DNA from: CBDCMJ01 sp965224325
Lineage (GTDB): Bacteria; Chloroflexota; Dehalococcoidia; Lucifugimonadales; UBA3495
NCBI GenBank assembly: GCA_965224325.1
Contig: CBDCYT010000001.1
Span: 62,001-126,000 of the forward strand
Reading direction: 5' to 3'
DNA: 64,000 nt
The notes beneath the pieces were generated by a model that was given only the letters and a program-made list of their open reading frames with translations, did not search any database and was not told the DNA's origin. This document shows positions 17,585-26,809 of the stretch, piece by piece. The stretch's first letter is position 1. Each line of letters begins with the position of its first letter. Position numbers and translations under genes: made by a program.

Positions 17585-17743
17585 ATGGGACAGCCGACGC
17601 TTGCGGACTTGGAATACCAGGGCAAGAAGCGAAAGACCCGGCGTGAGATATTTCCGCAGAGGATGAATGGGCTCAGTTCCAGGAGCGGCGACATGCCGCC
17701 GCAGGGCCGGCTTGATGCCCAAACCGCCCGATGGGCACACTGA
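17585..17743 (+). pseudogene. Truncated IS5-family transposase (same type as 46088-47038)
   Basis: ATG 17585 begins MGQPTLADLEYQGKKRKTRR, then EIFPQRMNGL, nearly identical to the start of the intact transposase at 46088 (MDQPTFADLEYQGKKRKTRR). Homology weakens within about 120 bases and the catalytic domain is absent. It is the 5' stump of an older copy of the same insertion sequence. Confidence 0.8.
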
Positions 17744-18054
17744 AAGGGGGCTGAGCATTTCGGAAAGTCCCGTGCATTCAACCCAGCCAATTCACAACTC
17801 AGCCAATTCAGCCCGCCGTAAGTTGGGCTGTTTGGGTCGTTCAGGGGCGCCTTAGTGACTGTGGCAAAACGGTCGCTCTCTGGCGCCATCGATTAGCTGG
17901 AGGACTGGGGCTATGGATTCCCGGTCCCAGATCAAGGTCGGGGACAAGCTTCGCGGGAGTTGTGGATGGACCTGTGGGTCGCGTACGGATATGAAGACGG
18001 CTATTTTCATGGCAATGACGGTTTGGATGCCGCGCCAAATTTTGAGACAGTCCT
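17744..18054. repeat. Intergenic with dispersed-repeat fragment
   Basis: 17890-18025 contains pieces shared with other gene-free spots: GGATTCCCGGTCCCAGATC and GGGGACAAGCTTCGCGGGA (compare 28797-28840 and the complement of 59100-59149). It also has the small hairpin ATGAAGACGGCTATTTTCAT (compare 45758-45778 and 45848-45868). No gene. Confidence 0.6.
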
Positions 18055-18735
18055 TTAATATGTAAGAGACTCTCCGGGCCCGAACACCTGCCACTCAGGA
18101 CCGCGGTATAACGTCACGCTGCCGGACCCCACCACCTTCCAGTTGCCCGGGCGCCCCAAACATGCGGTGCGAGCGTCGATACCCAGCACAGTGAGACCCG
18201 AAGGCAATTGGGTCTGCATCCGTTGGCAGGTCTCGCTAGGGTCACTCTTCTCATGGTGGGGAAGCACCACCACGCCGGGCACAATGCCCAGTCCTTCCGT
18301 CCAACCCCCTGCCTCAGGCTGCCTCATGACAGAACCCATAACCATGGCTCCGGCGCTGGAGCCCGCCAATACCGCTCCGTTTTCCAGTGCCTCCAGCATG
18401 AACGCCAGGAGTTGGGAGTCCTGGATACTAGCCAGCAAGTGGGTAGGGCTGCCCCCCGTGAAGTAAATTACTCCGGCGCTCCGGCTCGGCGCTACAAAAT
18501 CCGCATCGTCCGCATGGGACTTGTCCAGCACCATTAATTGCCTGGCGTCGGCGCCGAGTCGTCCAAAATGAGTTACGCCGTCGTTGGCTGCCTTGGCCGG
18601 GCCGGTGACGGCAGCGGTGGGAATTATCAAGACCTGCGCCGGGTCTTGACCGGATGCCCGCATTATTTCCAGGTCCATTTCCTCGCAGCGGGAGCGAAAC
18701 TCCTCTCCTCCCGCCAGTGCAATTTGTCCTTCCAC
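18055..18735 (-). CDS. Peptidase S51 / cyanophycinase-like protein
   Basis: 226 residues with a class I glutamine-amidotransferase-like (flavodoxin-type) fold. The serine nucleophile elbow is LAGSSAGAMVMG (Ser127), preceded by VIYFTGGSPTHLL and followed by LPHHEKSDP, which supplies the candidate His. Cyanophycinase and peptidase E of family S51 share this arrangement, hydrolysing Asp-linked peptides. The protein is shorter than true cyanophycinases and lacks a signal peptide, and no cyanophycin synthetase is nearby, so an Asp-dipeptidase or unknown hydrolase role is more likely. It starts with GTG 18735, with AGAGGATAG upstream. Confidence 0.8.
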   Translation of the reverse strand: MEGQIALAGGEEFRSRCEEMDLEIMRASGQDPAQVLIIPTAAVTGPAKAANDGVTHFGRLGADARQLMVLDKSHADDADFVAPSRSAGVIYFTGGSPTHLLASIQDSQLLAFMLEALENGAVLAGSSAGAMVMGSVMRQPEAGGWTEGLGIVPGVVVLPHHEKSDPSETCQRMQTQLPSGLTVLGIDARTACLGRPGNWKVVGSGSVTLYRGPEWQVFGPGESLTY

Positions 18736-19007
18736 GTTACTATCCTCTCATGCCCAATGGTTGACGCCCAACGGTCTTCTAGTCGCGCTGGGGCAACTGC
18801 GTCGTTGCCTAGGTTTGTTTGAATGGGGATTCAGACTCCGGCTGGCCATGTTCATACCCCATCTCTGTGCCTCACATGGGGTGGACCATGCCTTTACCCG
18901 TATTTGTACCCCGCATCTGTCTCTTATAACCATGCTTGACGCTGATCAAACTGCTGAAGCACACCCGACGGAGTCCCTTAGCATCGTGCCGGGTTCCCCG
19001 GCCATGC

Positions 19008-20402
19008 TTACAAGTCGATCAACGCCGCGGCCAAACCGAGGAACAGAACAAAGCCGATAACGTCGGTAAAGGTGGTAACGAACACCGCTGAAGAAACGGC
19101 GGGGTCCATTTTTAAGCGCCGCAGCAACAGGGGCACACCGGCGCCCGCTAGGCCGGCGACCAGCATGTTGCCCAGCATGGCCACTCCCAGCACAATGCCC
19201 AACGTTCCATTGCCTTTCCAAGCGTAAGCCACCAGCCCCACTACCACACCCAGCAATCCCCCGTTGATCAGCCCCAGGGACATTTCCCGGGCCAACAATC
19301 TTAGCCCCATGTGCCGGGGGACTTCTCCCAGCGCCATGCTCCGCACCACTAACGTCACCGTTTGAGTTCCGCCGATGCCGCCCTGGCCGGCGACCACGGG
19401 GAGAAACACCGCCAAGGCCACCACGTTGGCAATGGTGGACTCGAAGATGCTGATCATTAAGGCGGCCAGCAGCACTGTAGCCAGGTTAAGATACAACCAT
19501 GGCACGCGGCGGCGCAGAGAGTTTTTTAGAGGGCCCATTATCCGCTCTCCGGCGACGCTGGCTATCCGGTACATATCCTCAGTGGCTTCCTCTTCCACCA
19601 CGTCCACCATGTCTTGGGCCAGTATCACCCCGGTCAACCGGCCTCCCTCGTCTACCACGGGAAGCTGGCTCAGGTTGTACCGCTCCATCAGGCGGGCGCA
19701 CTCCTCTTGGTCATGTTCCGCCGTGACCGTTATTATTTCGCGGTCGGTGATGTCGCCCACCAGGGAGGTGGGCCTGGCTAACGCCAAGCGGGTGATGCTG
19801 AGAGACCCCACCAGCCGGTGCTGCTCGTCCACTACGAGAATCGAGTTGATGTCCTCGGCCTCCGGCCCCCGCAACCGGAGCTCGTCTAGGGCGTTGGGCG
19901 TAGTAATTGTTTCCCTCACGACCGGATAACTCAAGGTCATCATGCCGCCGGCGCTATCCGTCCGGTACTGCAGCAGGGACGCCACCTCTTCTGCGTTGAC
20001 CATACTTTGGATGGTCGTTTCGAGGGCGTCCTCCGGCAAGAGCTGCAAGAGGTCCGCAGCAGCGTTGGGCCTTGTCTGGTCCAGGATTTGGGACAACTTC
20101 TCCGTCGTTAGCCCCTGGAAGACCCGGGCCGCGTCCTCAGGCTCCATCTCTTCCAGAATATGGGCAGTTTCTATAGGGGAAAGGCTGTCCAATAGGGTTA
20201 GACGGGCGTTCTCGGTGAGATCGGTTAACGTCTCACCTTGGTCCACCCAGTGAAGCTGCTGAAAGCGGGCCAGCGCCGCCTCGGTGTCTTGCGCCTCGAT
20301 GAGCTGGCGCACCTGGAAGCCGATATCCTTCACCGGCCCCTCTCCGGCGCCAACCTGTTCCTCAACCTGGAGACCGGGAGGCGTGTTTGGTCGTTGGTCC
20401 AT
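19008..20402 (-). CDS. mgtE: Magnesium transporter MgtE
   Basis: 464 residues with the full MgtE plan. A helical superfamily N-domain covers about residues 25-150 (LLDSLSPIETAHILEEMEPE, then VFQGLTTEKLSQILDQT). Two CBS domains cover about 150-275 (TTPNALDELRL, and VDEQHRLVGSLSITRL, ending VDEGGRLTGVILAQDM). Five membrane segments run from about 305 onward, with the pore-related PVVAGQGGIGGTQTVTL and FTDVIGFVLFLG (the conserved Asp of the Mg site). The homodimeric channel opens when cytosolic Mg2+ falls. The pore motif reads GGIGGTQ where many homologues have GGNAGTQ, a modest variation. It is divergent from argS. Confidence 0.93.
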   Translation of the reverse strand: MDQRPNTPPGLQVEEQVGAGEGPVKDIGFQVRQLIEAQDTEAALARFQQLHWVDQGETLTDLTENARLTLLDSLSPIETAHILEEMEPEDAARVFQGLTTEKLSQILDQTRPNAAADLLQLLPEDALETTIQSMVNAEEVASLLQYRTDSAGGMMTLSYPVVRETITTPNALDELRLRGPEAEDINSILVVDEQHRLVGSLSITRLALARPTSLVGDITDREIITVTAEHDQEECARLMERYNLSQLPVVDEGGRLTGVILAQDMVDVVEEEATEDMYRIASVAGERIMGPLKNSLRRRVPWLYLNLATVLLAALMISIFESTIANVVALAVFLPVVAGQGGIGGTQTVTLVVRSMALGEVPRHMGLRLLAREMSLGLINGGLLGVVVGLVAYAWKGNGTLGIVLGVAMLGNMLVAGLAGAGVPLLLRRLKMDPAVSSAVFVTTFTDVIGFVLFLGLAAALIDL

Positions 20403-20730
20403 TTATAGTCCGTGGTCTCTAATTTTGAATCTCCGGCTCATCCAATCATACACCACGGCAAGTCCACCACCCCTGATAAATTGAGCAGGGAGCCGCGGAG
20501 CGCTAGCCCACGTTTCTGTCCGATGCGGGCTCTATGCCGGCGCCGGCTTGGCCAAGGGACGCGTTGAGAAGCTCCGAATAAAAACATGCCATACCCGCCT
20601 ACGTGAGTGAGTTTGTTGCCCAACTGGATTGTGGTAGCATAATCGTGCATATGGCTTCGGTTTCGTCGCCGTCTCCGCGGCCCACGTGTGTCCAACCACC
20701 AACCTGCGCTAAAGGGAGAATGGGCTTCCT
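20403..20730. other. Divergent mgtE/argS intergenic region
   Basis: 328 bases between divergent genes; promoters of both must be here. Nothing like an M-box magnesium riboswitch was recognisable by eye. Confidence 0.4.
20616..20643 (+). promoter_or_regulatory. Possible argS promoter
   Basis: TTGCCC, a 16-base spacer and CATAAT, about 88 bases before the argS start. The fit to a sigma-70 promoter is moderate only. Confidence 0.35.
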
Positions 20731-22410
20731 ATGGCTACCCCCTTGGTGTTAGACGCGATAGCGGATGCGGTGACTCGGGCGTTGGAGCAAGCTCGCGATG
20801 AGGGGCTGCTTCAGTTGGAGACCATGCCCGACGTCATGGTAGAACGGCCAGGCAACCAGGAAAACGGCGATTTCTCCACCAATCTTCCCCTTCGGCTGGC
20901 GCGAGCCACACGTATCAATCCCCATGAGCTGGCCCAGGAGTTGGTCCGGCGGATAACGCCAGGCGAGCAGGTGGAACGGGTAGTGGCCGCTCATCCCGGC
21001 TTTATTAATTTTTACCTTCGGGACGGTTGGTTGCAGCAACAGGTGGAGGTTGTCCGGCAGGCGGGAGCGGAATTCGGGGACTCGAACTTGGGAGACGGCC
21101 GGAAGCTGATGGTGGAGTTCGTCAGCGTCAATCCCACGGGTCCGGTCCACGTGGGGCACACCCGAGGCGCCGTTCTTGGGAGCGCCTTGGCAAACATATT
21201 GGAAGCCGCGGGTTATCAGGTGACCCGGGAGTACTACGTTAACGACGCGGGCAGCCAGATGGATGCCTTCTACCGTTCGGTATACGCCCGCTACATGCAA
21301 GCCGCAGGCTATTCCGCGGAGCTGCCGGCCCAAGGCTACCAGGGAGATTACGTGGTTAGCCTCGCCCAAGAGATCTTGGAAGCGGAAGGGACCAGATACG
21401 CTGGAATGGAAGAGGCCCAGGCTACGAAGGAAATCGGGGACCTTAGCCGGGCCAAGATGCTCGAGCTTATCCGGGAAGACCTGGCCCATATCGGCGTTAG
21501 CTTCGATAACTGGTTCAGTGAGGGCTCCCTTTTTCGTGAGGGTGAGTACGACCAGGCTGTTGGGTCTTTGCGGGACAACAACTACCTGTCGGAGCGGGAG
21601 GGCGCTCTTTGGTTCAACTCGAGCAAACTGGGCGACGACAGGGACAACGTGGTGGTCCGCTCCACCGGCGAGCCAACCTACTTCGCTTCGGACATCGCCT
21701 ACCACTACAACAAGTTCGTCAAGCGCCAATTTGATAGCGTTATCGACATTTGGGGAGCGGACCATCAAGGTCACGTGCCCCGCATGAAGTTGGCCGTGGA
21801 GGCCCTGGGAATCGATTCCCGGCGTCTGACGGTGCTAATAGCTCAGATGGTCACTCTAAAAAGAGGCGATGAACTGGTCCGAGCCTCCAAGCGGACCGGC
21901 GAGTTTGTAACCCTCCGGGAGTTGGCCGACGAAGTGGGATTGGACGCATGCCGGTATTTTTTCCTGGCCCGCACGCCGGCTACCCAAATGGAGTTTGACC
22001 TGGACCTGGCTAAGCAAGAGTCCACCGAAAATCCGGTCTACTACGTGCAGTACGCCCACGCCCGCAACGCGGGAATCTTGACCCTGGCCCGAAGTCAGAA
22101 TATAGATTGGTCAGCCGGGGACGTGGCTTTGCTCAACCATCCCGCAGAGCTAAGTCTCATCCGGTTGATGCTGCGTTTGCCTGAACTGGTGGCTCATATA
22201 GCTAGGACTATGGAACCCCACCACTTGCCCCACTACACCATGGAGTTAGCTACCGGGTTTCACTGGTTTTATGAAAATTGCCGGGTAATTTCGTCCGATC
22301 CGGGGGACAGTCAGATTACCACGGCGCGGTTGAAACTGGTGGAAGCGGCTCAATTCGTCTTCCGTAGGGCGTTGGCCCTCATGGGCATGAACGCTCCGGA
22401 GCGAATGTAG
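20731..22410 (+). CDS. argS: Arginyl-tRNA synthetase
   Basis: 559 residues, normal length for bacterial ArgRS. The N-terminal Add1 domain (residues 1-100; GDFSTNLPLRLA, HPGFINFYL) leads to the class I catalytic core with VSVNPTGPVHVGHTRGAVLG (HIGH box as HVGH, 140-143). The ASKRTGEFVTLRELADEVG block replaces a canonical KMSKS, as is common in ArgRS. The DALR anticodon-binding domain ends the protein (YVQYAHARNAGI through LVEAAQFVFRRALALMGM). It charges tRNA-Arg in the cytoplasm. A single essential-gene copy here indicates chromosomal rather than plasmid DNA. AGGGAG lies 14 bases upstream of ATG 20731. Confidence 0.96.
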   Translation: MATPLVLDAIADAVTRALEQARDEGLLQLETMPDVMVERPGNQENGDFSTNLPLRLARATRINPHELAQELVRRITPGEQVERVVAAHPGFINFYLRDGWLQQQVEVVRQAGAEFGDSNLGDGRKLMVEFVSVNPTGPVHVGHTRGAVLGSALANILEAAGYQVTREYYVNDAGSQMDAFYRSVYARYMQAAGYSAELPAQGYQGDYVVSLAQEILEAEGTRYAGMEEAQATKEIGDLSRAKMLELIREDLAHIGVSFDNWFSEGSLFREGEYDQAVGSLRDNNYLSEREGALWFNSSKLGDDRDNVVVRSTGEPTYFASDIAYHYNKFVKRQFDSVIDIWGADHQGHVPRMKLAVEALGIDSRRLTVLIAQMVTLKRGDELVRASKRTGEFVTLRELADEVGLDACRYFFLARTPATQMEFDLDLAKQESTENPVYYVQYAHARNAGILTLARSQNIDWSAGDVALLNHPAELSLIRLMLRLPELVAHIARTMEPHHLPHYTMELATGFHWFYENCRVISSDPGDSQITTARLKLVEAAQFVFRRALALMGMNAPERM

Positions 22411-22840
22411 GATCCGGAACCTCCCCTGTCGCTCTATGCTGTCCAGCCTAGATCAGGCTGTTCCGTCGCCGGCAACGGCTTGGCGGCATTCCCGCGATTT
22501 CGTGGTGGTTCGGATACAGGGACGGAGAACAGAGACACCCATTCACGGATTGACCAGAGACGAGCCTTGAATGCCGCATTTGGTGATAGTCTTGGCGGCC
22601 AAGTATTTCGTACTTGTATTGGCAATCGTATGGGTTTAATATTGGTATAATCCTCCCTTAACATTATCGTAGGTTGTTTTCTACCGGCCGTCTCAGCTAA
22701 AGAAGGCGAGCCCCCCTGAAAAGTCATAGCGGTGCTTGCCGTCACCCCGGGAACGCCGGGATGAAATAACGCTAGCAGCTTCACACGTGGCTTGCGTGGG
22801 CTGCCCAGCCGTGGTAGGAGACCAAGGCGCAAACGCCTAA
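22411..22840. other. Intergenic with small inverted repeats
   Basis: 430 bases without a gene. Contains an AT-rich patch (22600-22680) that could hold the promoter of the following ABC exporter, and a CCCCGGGAACGCCGGGAT hairpin-like piece near 22745-22762. Confidence 0.4.
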
Positions 22841-24646
22841 ATGCAGATACTGATCCGAATCACTCGAATGGCCGGGCGGTACCGCACCCGCCTGATACTA
22901 GCTTATGTAAGCTTCTTCGCTGCGGTTGGCTTATCCCTCGCCATTCCGTACCTCTTCGGATACTCCATAGACCAACTGGTTTCCTATGACAAGGAAGGTG
23001 GTGTTTCCGGCAAGGATGTGAGCCGCATCACCTTGGCCGTGCTAGCTGGCTCCATTCTCGCGGTCAGCCTGGCCCGGGGCTTCTTTGACTTCGCGCGCAC
23101 CTACACCGTTGACTCCCTCTCGCAAATCGTCTCCTACGACTTTCGTAATCAGATATACGACAAGCTTCAACACCTGAGCTTCGCTTACCACGACAAGGAA
23201 CACACCGGCAACTTGATGTCCAAAGCCACCGCAGATGTCGAAGCGGTCCGGCGTTTCGTCAACATGGGGTTGGTCCGTTCCCTTGAGGTTGGTCTAAGGG
23301 TAATCGCAATAACCGCCATCCTCGTCTTTCTAGACTGGAAATTGGCGCTTATCAGCCTGGCTTTCGTACCATTCCTCGTGTTTCGGACCACCAAGGTCAT
23401 GGGGCAACTCCGGACAATGTGGACCGATGTTCAAGAAGCCATGGGGCAGACCGTAACCGTGCTTCAAGAGAACCTGGTCGGTATCCACGTGGTCAAGGCC
23501 TTCGCCGCGGAGGAACACGAGAAAAAGAAATTCGCCAATATTAGCCACAAGCTTCGGGGAGAGTACTTTCAGTCGGAGAAACTGCAGGGAACCAACAGCG
23601 CCTGGATGACCATGTATTTCACCATGGCCCTGGCCCTGATCCTGTGGGTAGGCGGGCTGCAAGTGATAAACGGCAACCTCAGTCCCGGCGAGTTGACCAT
23701 GTTCATCCTATACCTGAATCAGCTCACCTTCCCCATCAGAATGATGGCCTTCGTCATCAATAGCTTTTCTAGGGCCATTTCCTCCGGAGAGAGGCTCTTC
23801 GAAGTTCTGGATGCCCCGTCGCCTGTCCAGGAACGGCCGGACTCTGAAATCATGGGCCGGGCGCGAGGGCACGTGAGGTTCGAAAATTTGTCCTTCGCTT
23901 ACGATTCCCGGCTTGATGCTATCAAGCACTTGAACATTGACGCGCCGCCGGGCCAGATAACCGCAATTCTAGGCCCACCGGGCAGTGGGAAGACCACCGT
24001 GGTAAACCTGCTGCCTAGGTTCTACGAGGTGAGCGGGGGGCGCATTACCGTGGACGGACGCGACATCCGCGAATTCACCCTGGCTTCCCTCCGGCGTAAC
24101 GTAGGCATTGTGCAGCAGGATGTGTTCCTCTTCGGGGGCAGCATTCGGGACAATATCGCATATGGAGACACCGATGCCTCGCTGGATGATGTGGTGGCTG
24201 CGGCCAAGGTCGCCCAGCTGCATGACCACATCATGAGCTTGCCCGATGGTTACGACACCGGGGTTGGAGAGCGGGGCACTACCCTATCCGGAGGGCAACG
24301 GCAGCGCCTGTCCATCGCCCGGACCATACTGCTAAATCCGCCTATATTGATTTTGGATGATTCCACCTCCAGCGTCGACGTCGAGACGGAACGCCTCATC
24401 CACCAGGCCATGACCAGTGTGATGGAGGGCCGCACCACGTTTGTAATCGCCCACCGGTTGAGCACGGTCCGCGAAGCCGGGCTGATCGTTGTGCTGGATA
24501 GTGGGGAGGTGGCTGAACAGGGGACCCACCAAGAGTTGATGGCCCGGGGCGGGATTTATAGAGAGATATTCGATCAACAACTTCGGCCCCAGGAAGAACT
24601 TCTGCTGGACGCCGTCGTTGCCAGTGACAACGGAGGTGACGCCTAG
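22841..24646 (+). CDS. Heterodimeric ABC exporter subunit (degenerate ATPase site)
   Basis: 601 residues: six membrane helices in the first ~320 residues (type IV ABC exporter fold), then a nucleotide-binding domain. The NBD has Walker A GPPGSGKTT (~378), signature LSGGQRQRLSIART (~482), Walker B ILILDDSTSSVD (~501) and the H-loop His in VIAHRLS. The residue after the Walker B Asp is Asp, not the catalytic Glu, so this subunit's own site should be non-hydrolytic. This is the classical asymmetry of BmrC/LmrC- or TM287-like partners. The next gene starts one base after this stop and supplies the canonical half. Likely exports a drug, lipid or peptide; the substrate is unknown. Confidence 0.92.
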   Translation: MQILIRITRMAGRYRTRLILAYVSFFAAVGLSLAIPYLFGYSIDQLVSYDKEGGVSGKDVSRITLAVLAGSILAVSLARGFFDFARTYTVDSLSQIVSYDFRNQIYDKLQHLSFAYHDKEHTGNLMSKATADVEAVRRFVNMGLVRSLEVGLRVIAITAILVFLDWKLALISLAFVPFLVFRTTKVMGQLRTMWTDVQEAMGQTVTVLQENLVGIHVVKAFAAEEHEKKKFANISHKLRGEYFQSEKLQGTNSAWMTMYFTMALALILWVGGLQVINGNLSPGELTMFILYLNQLTFPIRMMAFVINSFSRAISSGERLFEVLDAPSPVQERPDSEIMGRARGHVRFENLSFAYDSRLDAIKHLNIDAPPGQITAILGPPGSGKTTVVNLLPRFYEVSGGRITVDGRDIREFTLASLRRNVGIVQQDVFLFGGSIRDNIAYGDTDASLDDVVAAAKVAQLHDHIMSLPDGYDTGVGERGTTLSGGQRQRLSIARTILLNPPILILDDSTSSVDVETERLIHQAMTSVMEGRTTFVIAHRLSTVREAGLIVVLDSGEVAEQGTHQELMARGGIYREIFDQQLRPQEELLLDAVVASDNGGDA

Positions 24647-26566
24647 ATGCGAGGAGCTAGTCCAGGCGGCGGGTTCGGCGGCATGATGGGCGGAATGCGC
24701 GGCCTACAGTCCGGTGGTATCCATAGCCCAAACATGGATAATCTCACCGACGAGAGCATCGCGGGAAAGGTGTACGACCACAGGGTCGTCGCCCGGCTGG
24801 CCGGCTATGCCAGGCCATACAAAAAGGATGTTCTGATAAGCATTGCCGGCGTGTTGGTATACACCTTGGGCAACGTGATCATACCGCTCCTCATGATGCT
24901 GGGCATCAACTGGGCTATCAACGACGGCTTGGCTTGGCGGTTACATATAGTGGGCGGAGGATTTGTTGGGGTGACCCTTATGCACTTCGCCGCCAACTAC
25001 ACCCAACTGGTCTTTATGCCCAAGGTGGGGCAGGGGATACTGTATTCGCTGCGCACCGAGATGTTCAACCATCTTCAATCTCTATCTCCTTCCTTCTTCC
25101 ACAGAACGCCTGTTGGACGAATCATGTCCCGCAGTCAAAGCGATGTGCTCCAGCTCCAGGAAACCTTTGAGCTTATTGTGCAGAGCTTCTCAGACATCTT
25201 GATACTGGTGGGCATTGTGACGATCATGACGGTCATTGATTGGCGGCTAGCGCTGATCAGCCTCAGTATCGTCCCGGTCCTGTTCTTGGTGCTTGGTTAC
25301 TGGCAACGGTTCGCTCGCCATTCGTTCATGCGAATACGTCGGGCCATTGCAATGGTCAACGGCGAGTACAACCAGAATATAACCGGTGTTCGCGTAGTTG
25401 AAAGCCTGAACCGGCAACAAATAAACCTAAGGCATTTCGAATCGCTGAACACCGAGCATTTGGACGCCAACTTGGAGGCAAGCCGGTTTTCCGGCGCCCT
25501 GCAGCCTTTCGTGGAAACCCTGATAGGCATCGGGATGGGTTTCGGTGTCGTATTTGCGGGGGGTCTGTTGGCCCGGGGAGGCAGCGTGGAATGGGGAGTC
25601 CTGGTGGTCTTCGCCGTCTACATACAACGCTTTTTTGAGCCCATCCGCCACCTGACGATGCAGTACAGCCAGCTGCAACGGGCCATGGCGGCGGGGGTTC
25701 GCATCTTCGAAGTGCTGGACCTCAAACCCGAGGTGGTCGACGCCAAGGACGCCGTTGACATTCCGCCTCTTAAAGGACACATCAAGTTCGAGAAGGTGAG
25801 CTTCCATTACGTGCCTGAGGTGGAGGTGCTAAAAGACGTGGACTTTGACATACGTCCAGGAGAAAACGTGGCGATTGTCGGGTCTACGGGAGCGGGGAAA
25901 ACTACCTTGGTGACCTTGATTCACCGGTTCGCGGACGTCACCAAGGGCAGGATAACTATCGACGGTTATGACATTCGGCAAGTCACCCGCGGCTCTTTGG
26001 TCCGCCAGATGAGCATGGTCCTCCAAGAGCCGTACCTATTCTCTGGGACCGTGAGCGACAACATCCGGTATAGCTATCAGGACGTCACGGATGAAGAAGT
26101 GATTGCCGCCGCCCGGGCTGTAGGCGCCCATGACTTTATCATGACCTTGGAGAACGGCTACGATACCGTGTTGGCGGAACGAGGCGTGAACCTGAGCGTG
26201 GGACAGCGGCAACTGGTCAGTTTCGCAAGGGCCATCGTGGGGAACCCGCGTATCATCATACTGGATGAGGCTACCGCCAACATTGACACCCACACCGAGT
26301 TACTCATCCAGGATGCTCTCAAGCGAATCTTGCGGGGCCGCACCTCCATTGTCATCGCCCACCGGCTATCGACGATTCGCAACGCCGACAAGATACTGGT
26401 GGTGGATAAAGGGCAACTGGTCGAGACGGGCTCGCACCATGAGTTGCTTCAAGCCAACAAAATTTACGCCGGTCTCCACGCTGTGAACTACGGTCTGCCC
26501 CATGGAGGCTTGCCGGCTTCCGCCAACTCCTTGCTGTCCAGCCCTGCCACCTCGGGCGATAGCTAG
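24647..26566 (+). CDS. Heterodimeric ABC exporter subunit (canonical ATPase site)
   Basis: 639 residues. A Gly/Met-rich N-terminal tail (SPGGGFGGMMGGMRGLQSGG) precedes six membrane helices and an NBD with Walker A GSTGAGKTT (~411), signature LSVGQRQLVSFARA (~516) and Walker B IIILDEATANID (~536) with the catalytic Glu. Its signature has Val instead of the second Gly (LSVGQ versus LSGGQ), as often seen in the partner that forms the degenerate site. ATG follows the previous TAG immediately, with GGAGGTGA 8 bases upstream, so the two subunits are coupled. A ~30-residue N-terminal extension is typical of BmrD/LmrD-like subunits. Confidence 0.92.
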   Translation: MRGASPGGGFGGMMGGMRGLQSGGIHSPNMDNLTDESIAGKVYDHRVVARLAGYARPYKKDVLISIAGVLVYTLGNVIIPLLMMLGINWAINDGLAWRLHIVGGGFVGVTLMHFAANYTQLVFMPKVGQGILYSLRTEMFNHLQSLSPSFFHRTPVGRIMSRSQSDVLQLQETFELIVQSFSDILILVGIVTIMTVIDWRLALISLSIVPVLFLVLGYWQRFARHSFMRIRRAIAMVNGEYNQNITGVRVVESLNRQQINLRHFESLNTEHLDANLEASRFSGALQPFVETLIGIGMGFGVVFAGGLLARGGSVEWGVLVVFAVYIQRFFEPIRHLTMQYSQLQRAMAAGVRIFEVLDLKPEVVDAKDAVDIPPLKGHIKFEKVSFHYVPEVEVLKDVDFDIRPGENVAIVGSTGAGKTTLVTLIHRFADVTKGRITIDGYDIRQVTRGSLVRQMSMVLQEPYLFSGTVSDNIRYSYQDVTDEEVIAAARAVGAHDFIMTLENGYDTVLAERGVNLSVGQRQLVSFARAIVGNPRIIILDEATANIDTHTELLIQDALKRILRGRTSIVIAHRLSTIRNADKILVVDKGQLVETGSHHELLQANKIYAGLHAVNYGLPHGGLPASANSLLSSPATSGDS

Positions 26567-26809
26567 AACAACCGCCGCTTGTTTGACGGCGAAGCGGCAG
26601 AGCTTACCTTGCTATTCCGGCAGGGAACGTCGCCAGTGCTCCCGGTGCTTGGGGGTAGGGCCTCTTAATTAATAGACGCAATACCCCCTTGTTTGCCGTT
26701 CGCCCTAGGCCTGTCGAGGGGCCGAGGGCCGATAGTTCGACAAACTCACCACGAACGGACTCTCCGGCAAGGCTCGACAACTAAAAGCCCCTGATGATGA
26801 TGGCAGGTC

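Noticed and set aside
26574..26598. Hairpin GCCGCTT / AAGCGGC after the ABC exporter as a terminator
   Set aside because: Short stem, long loop and no T-tract, so it was not listed as a feature.
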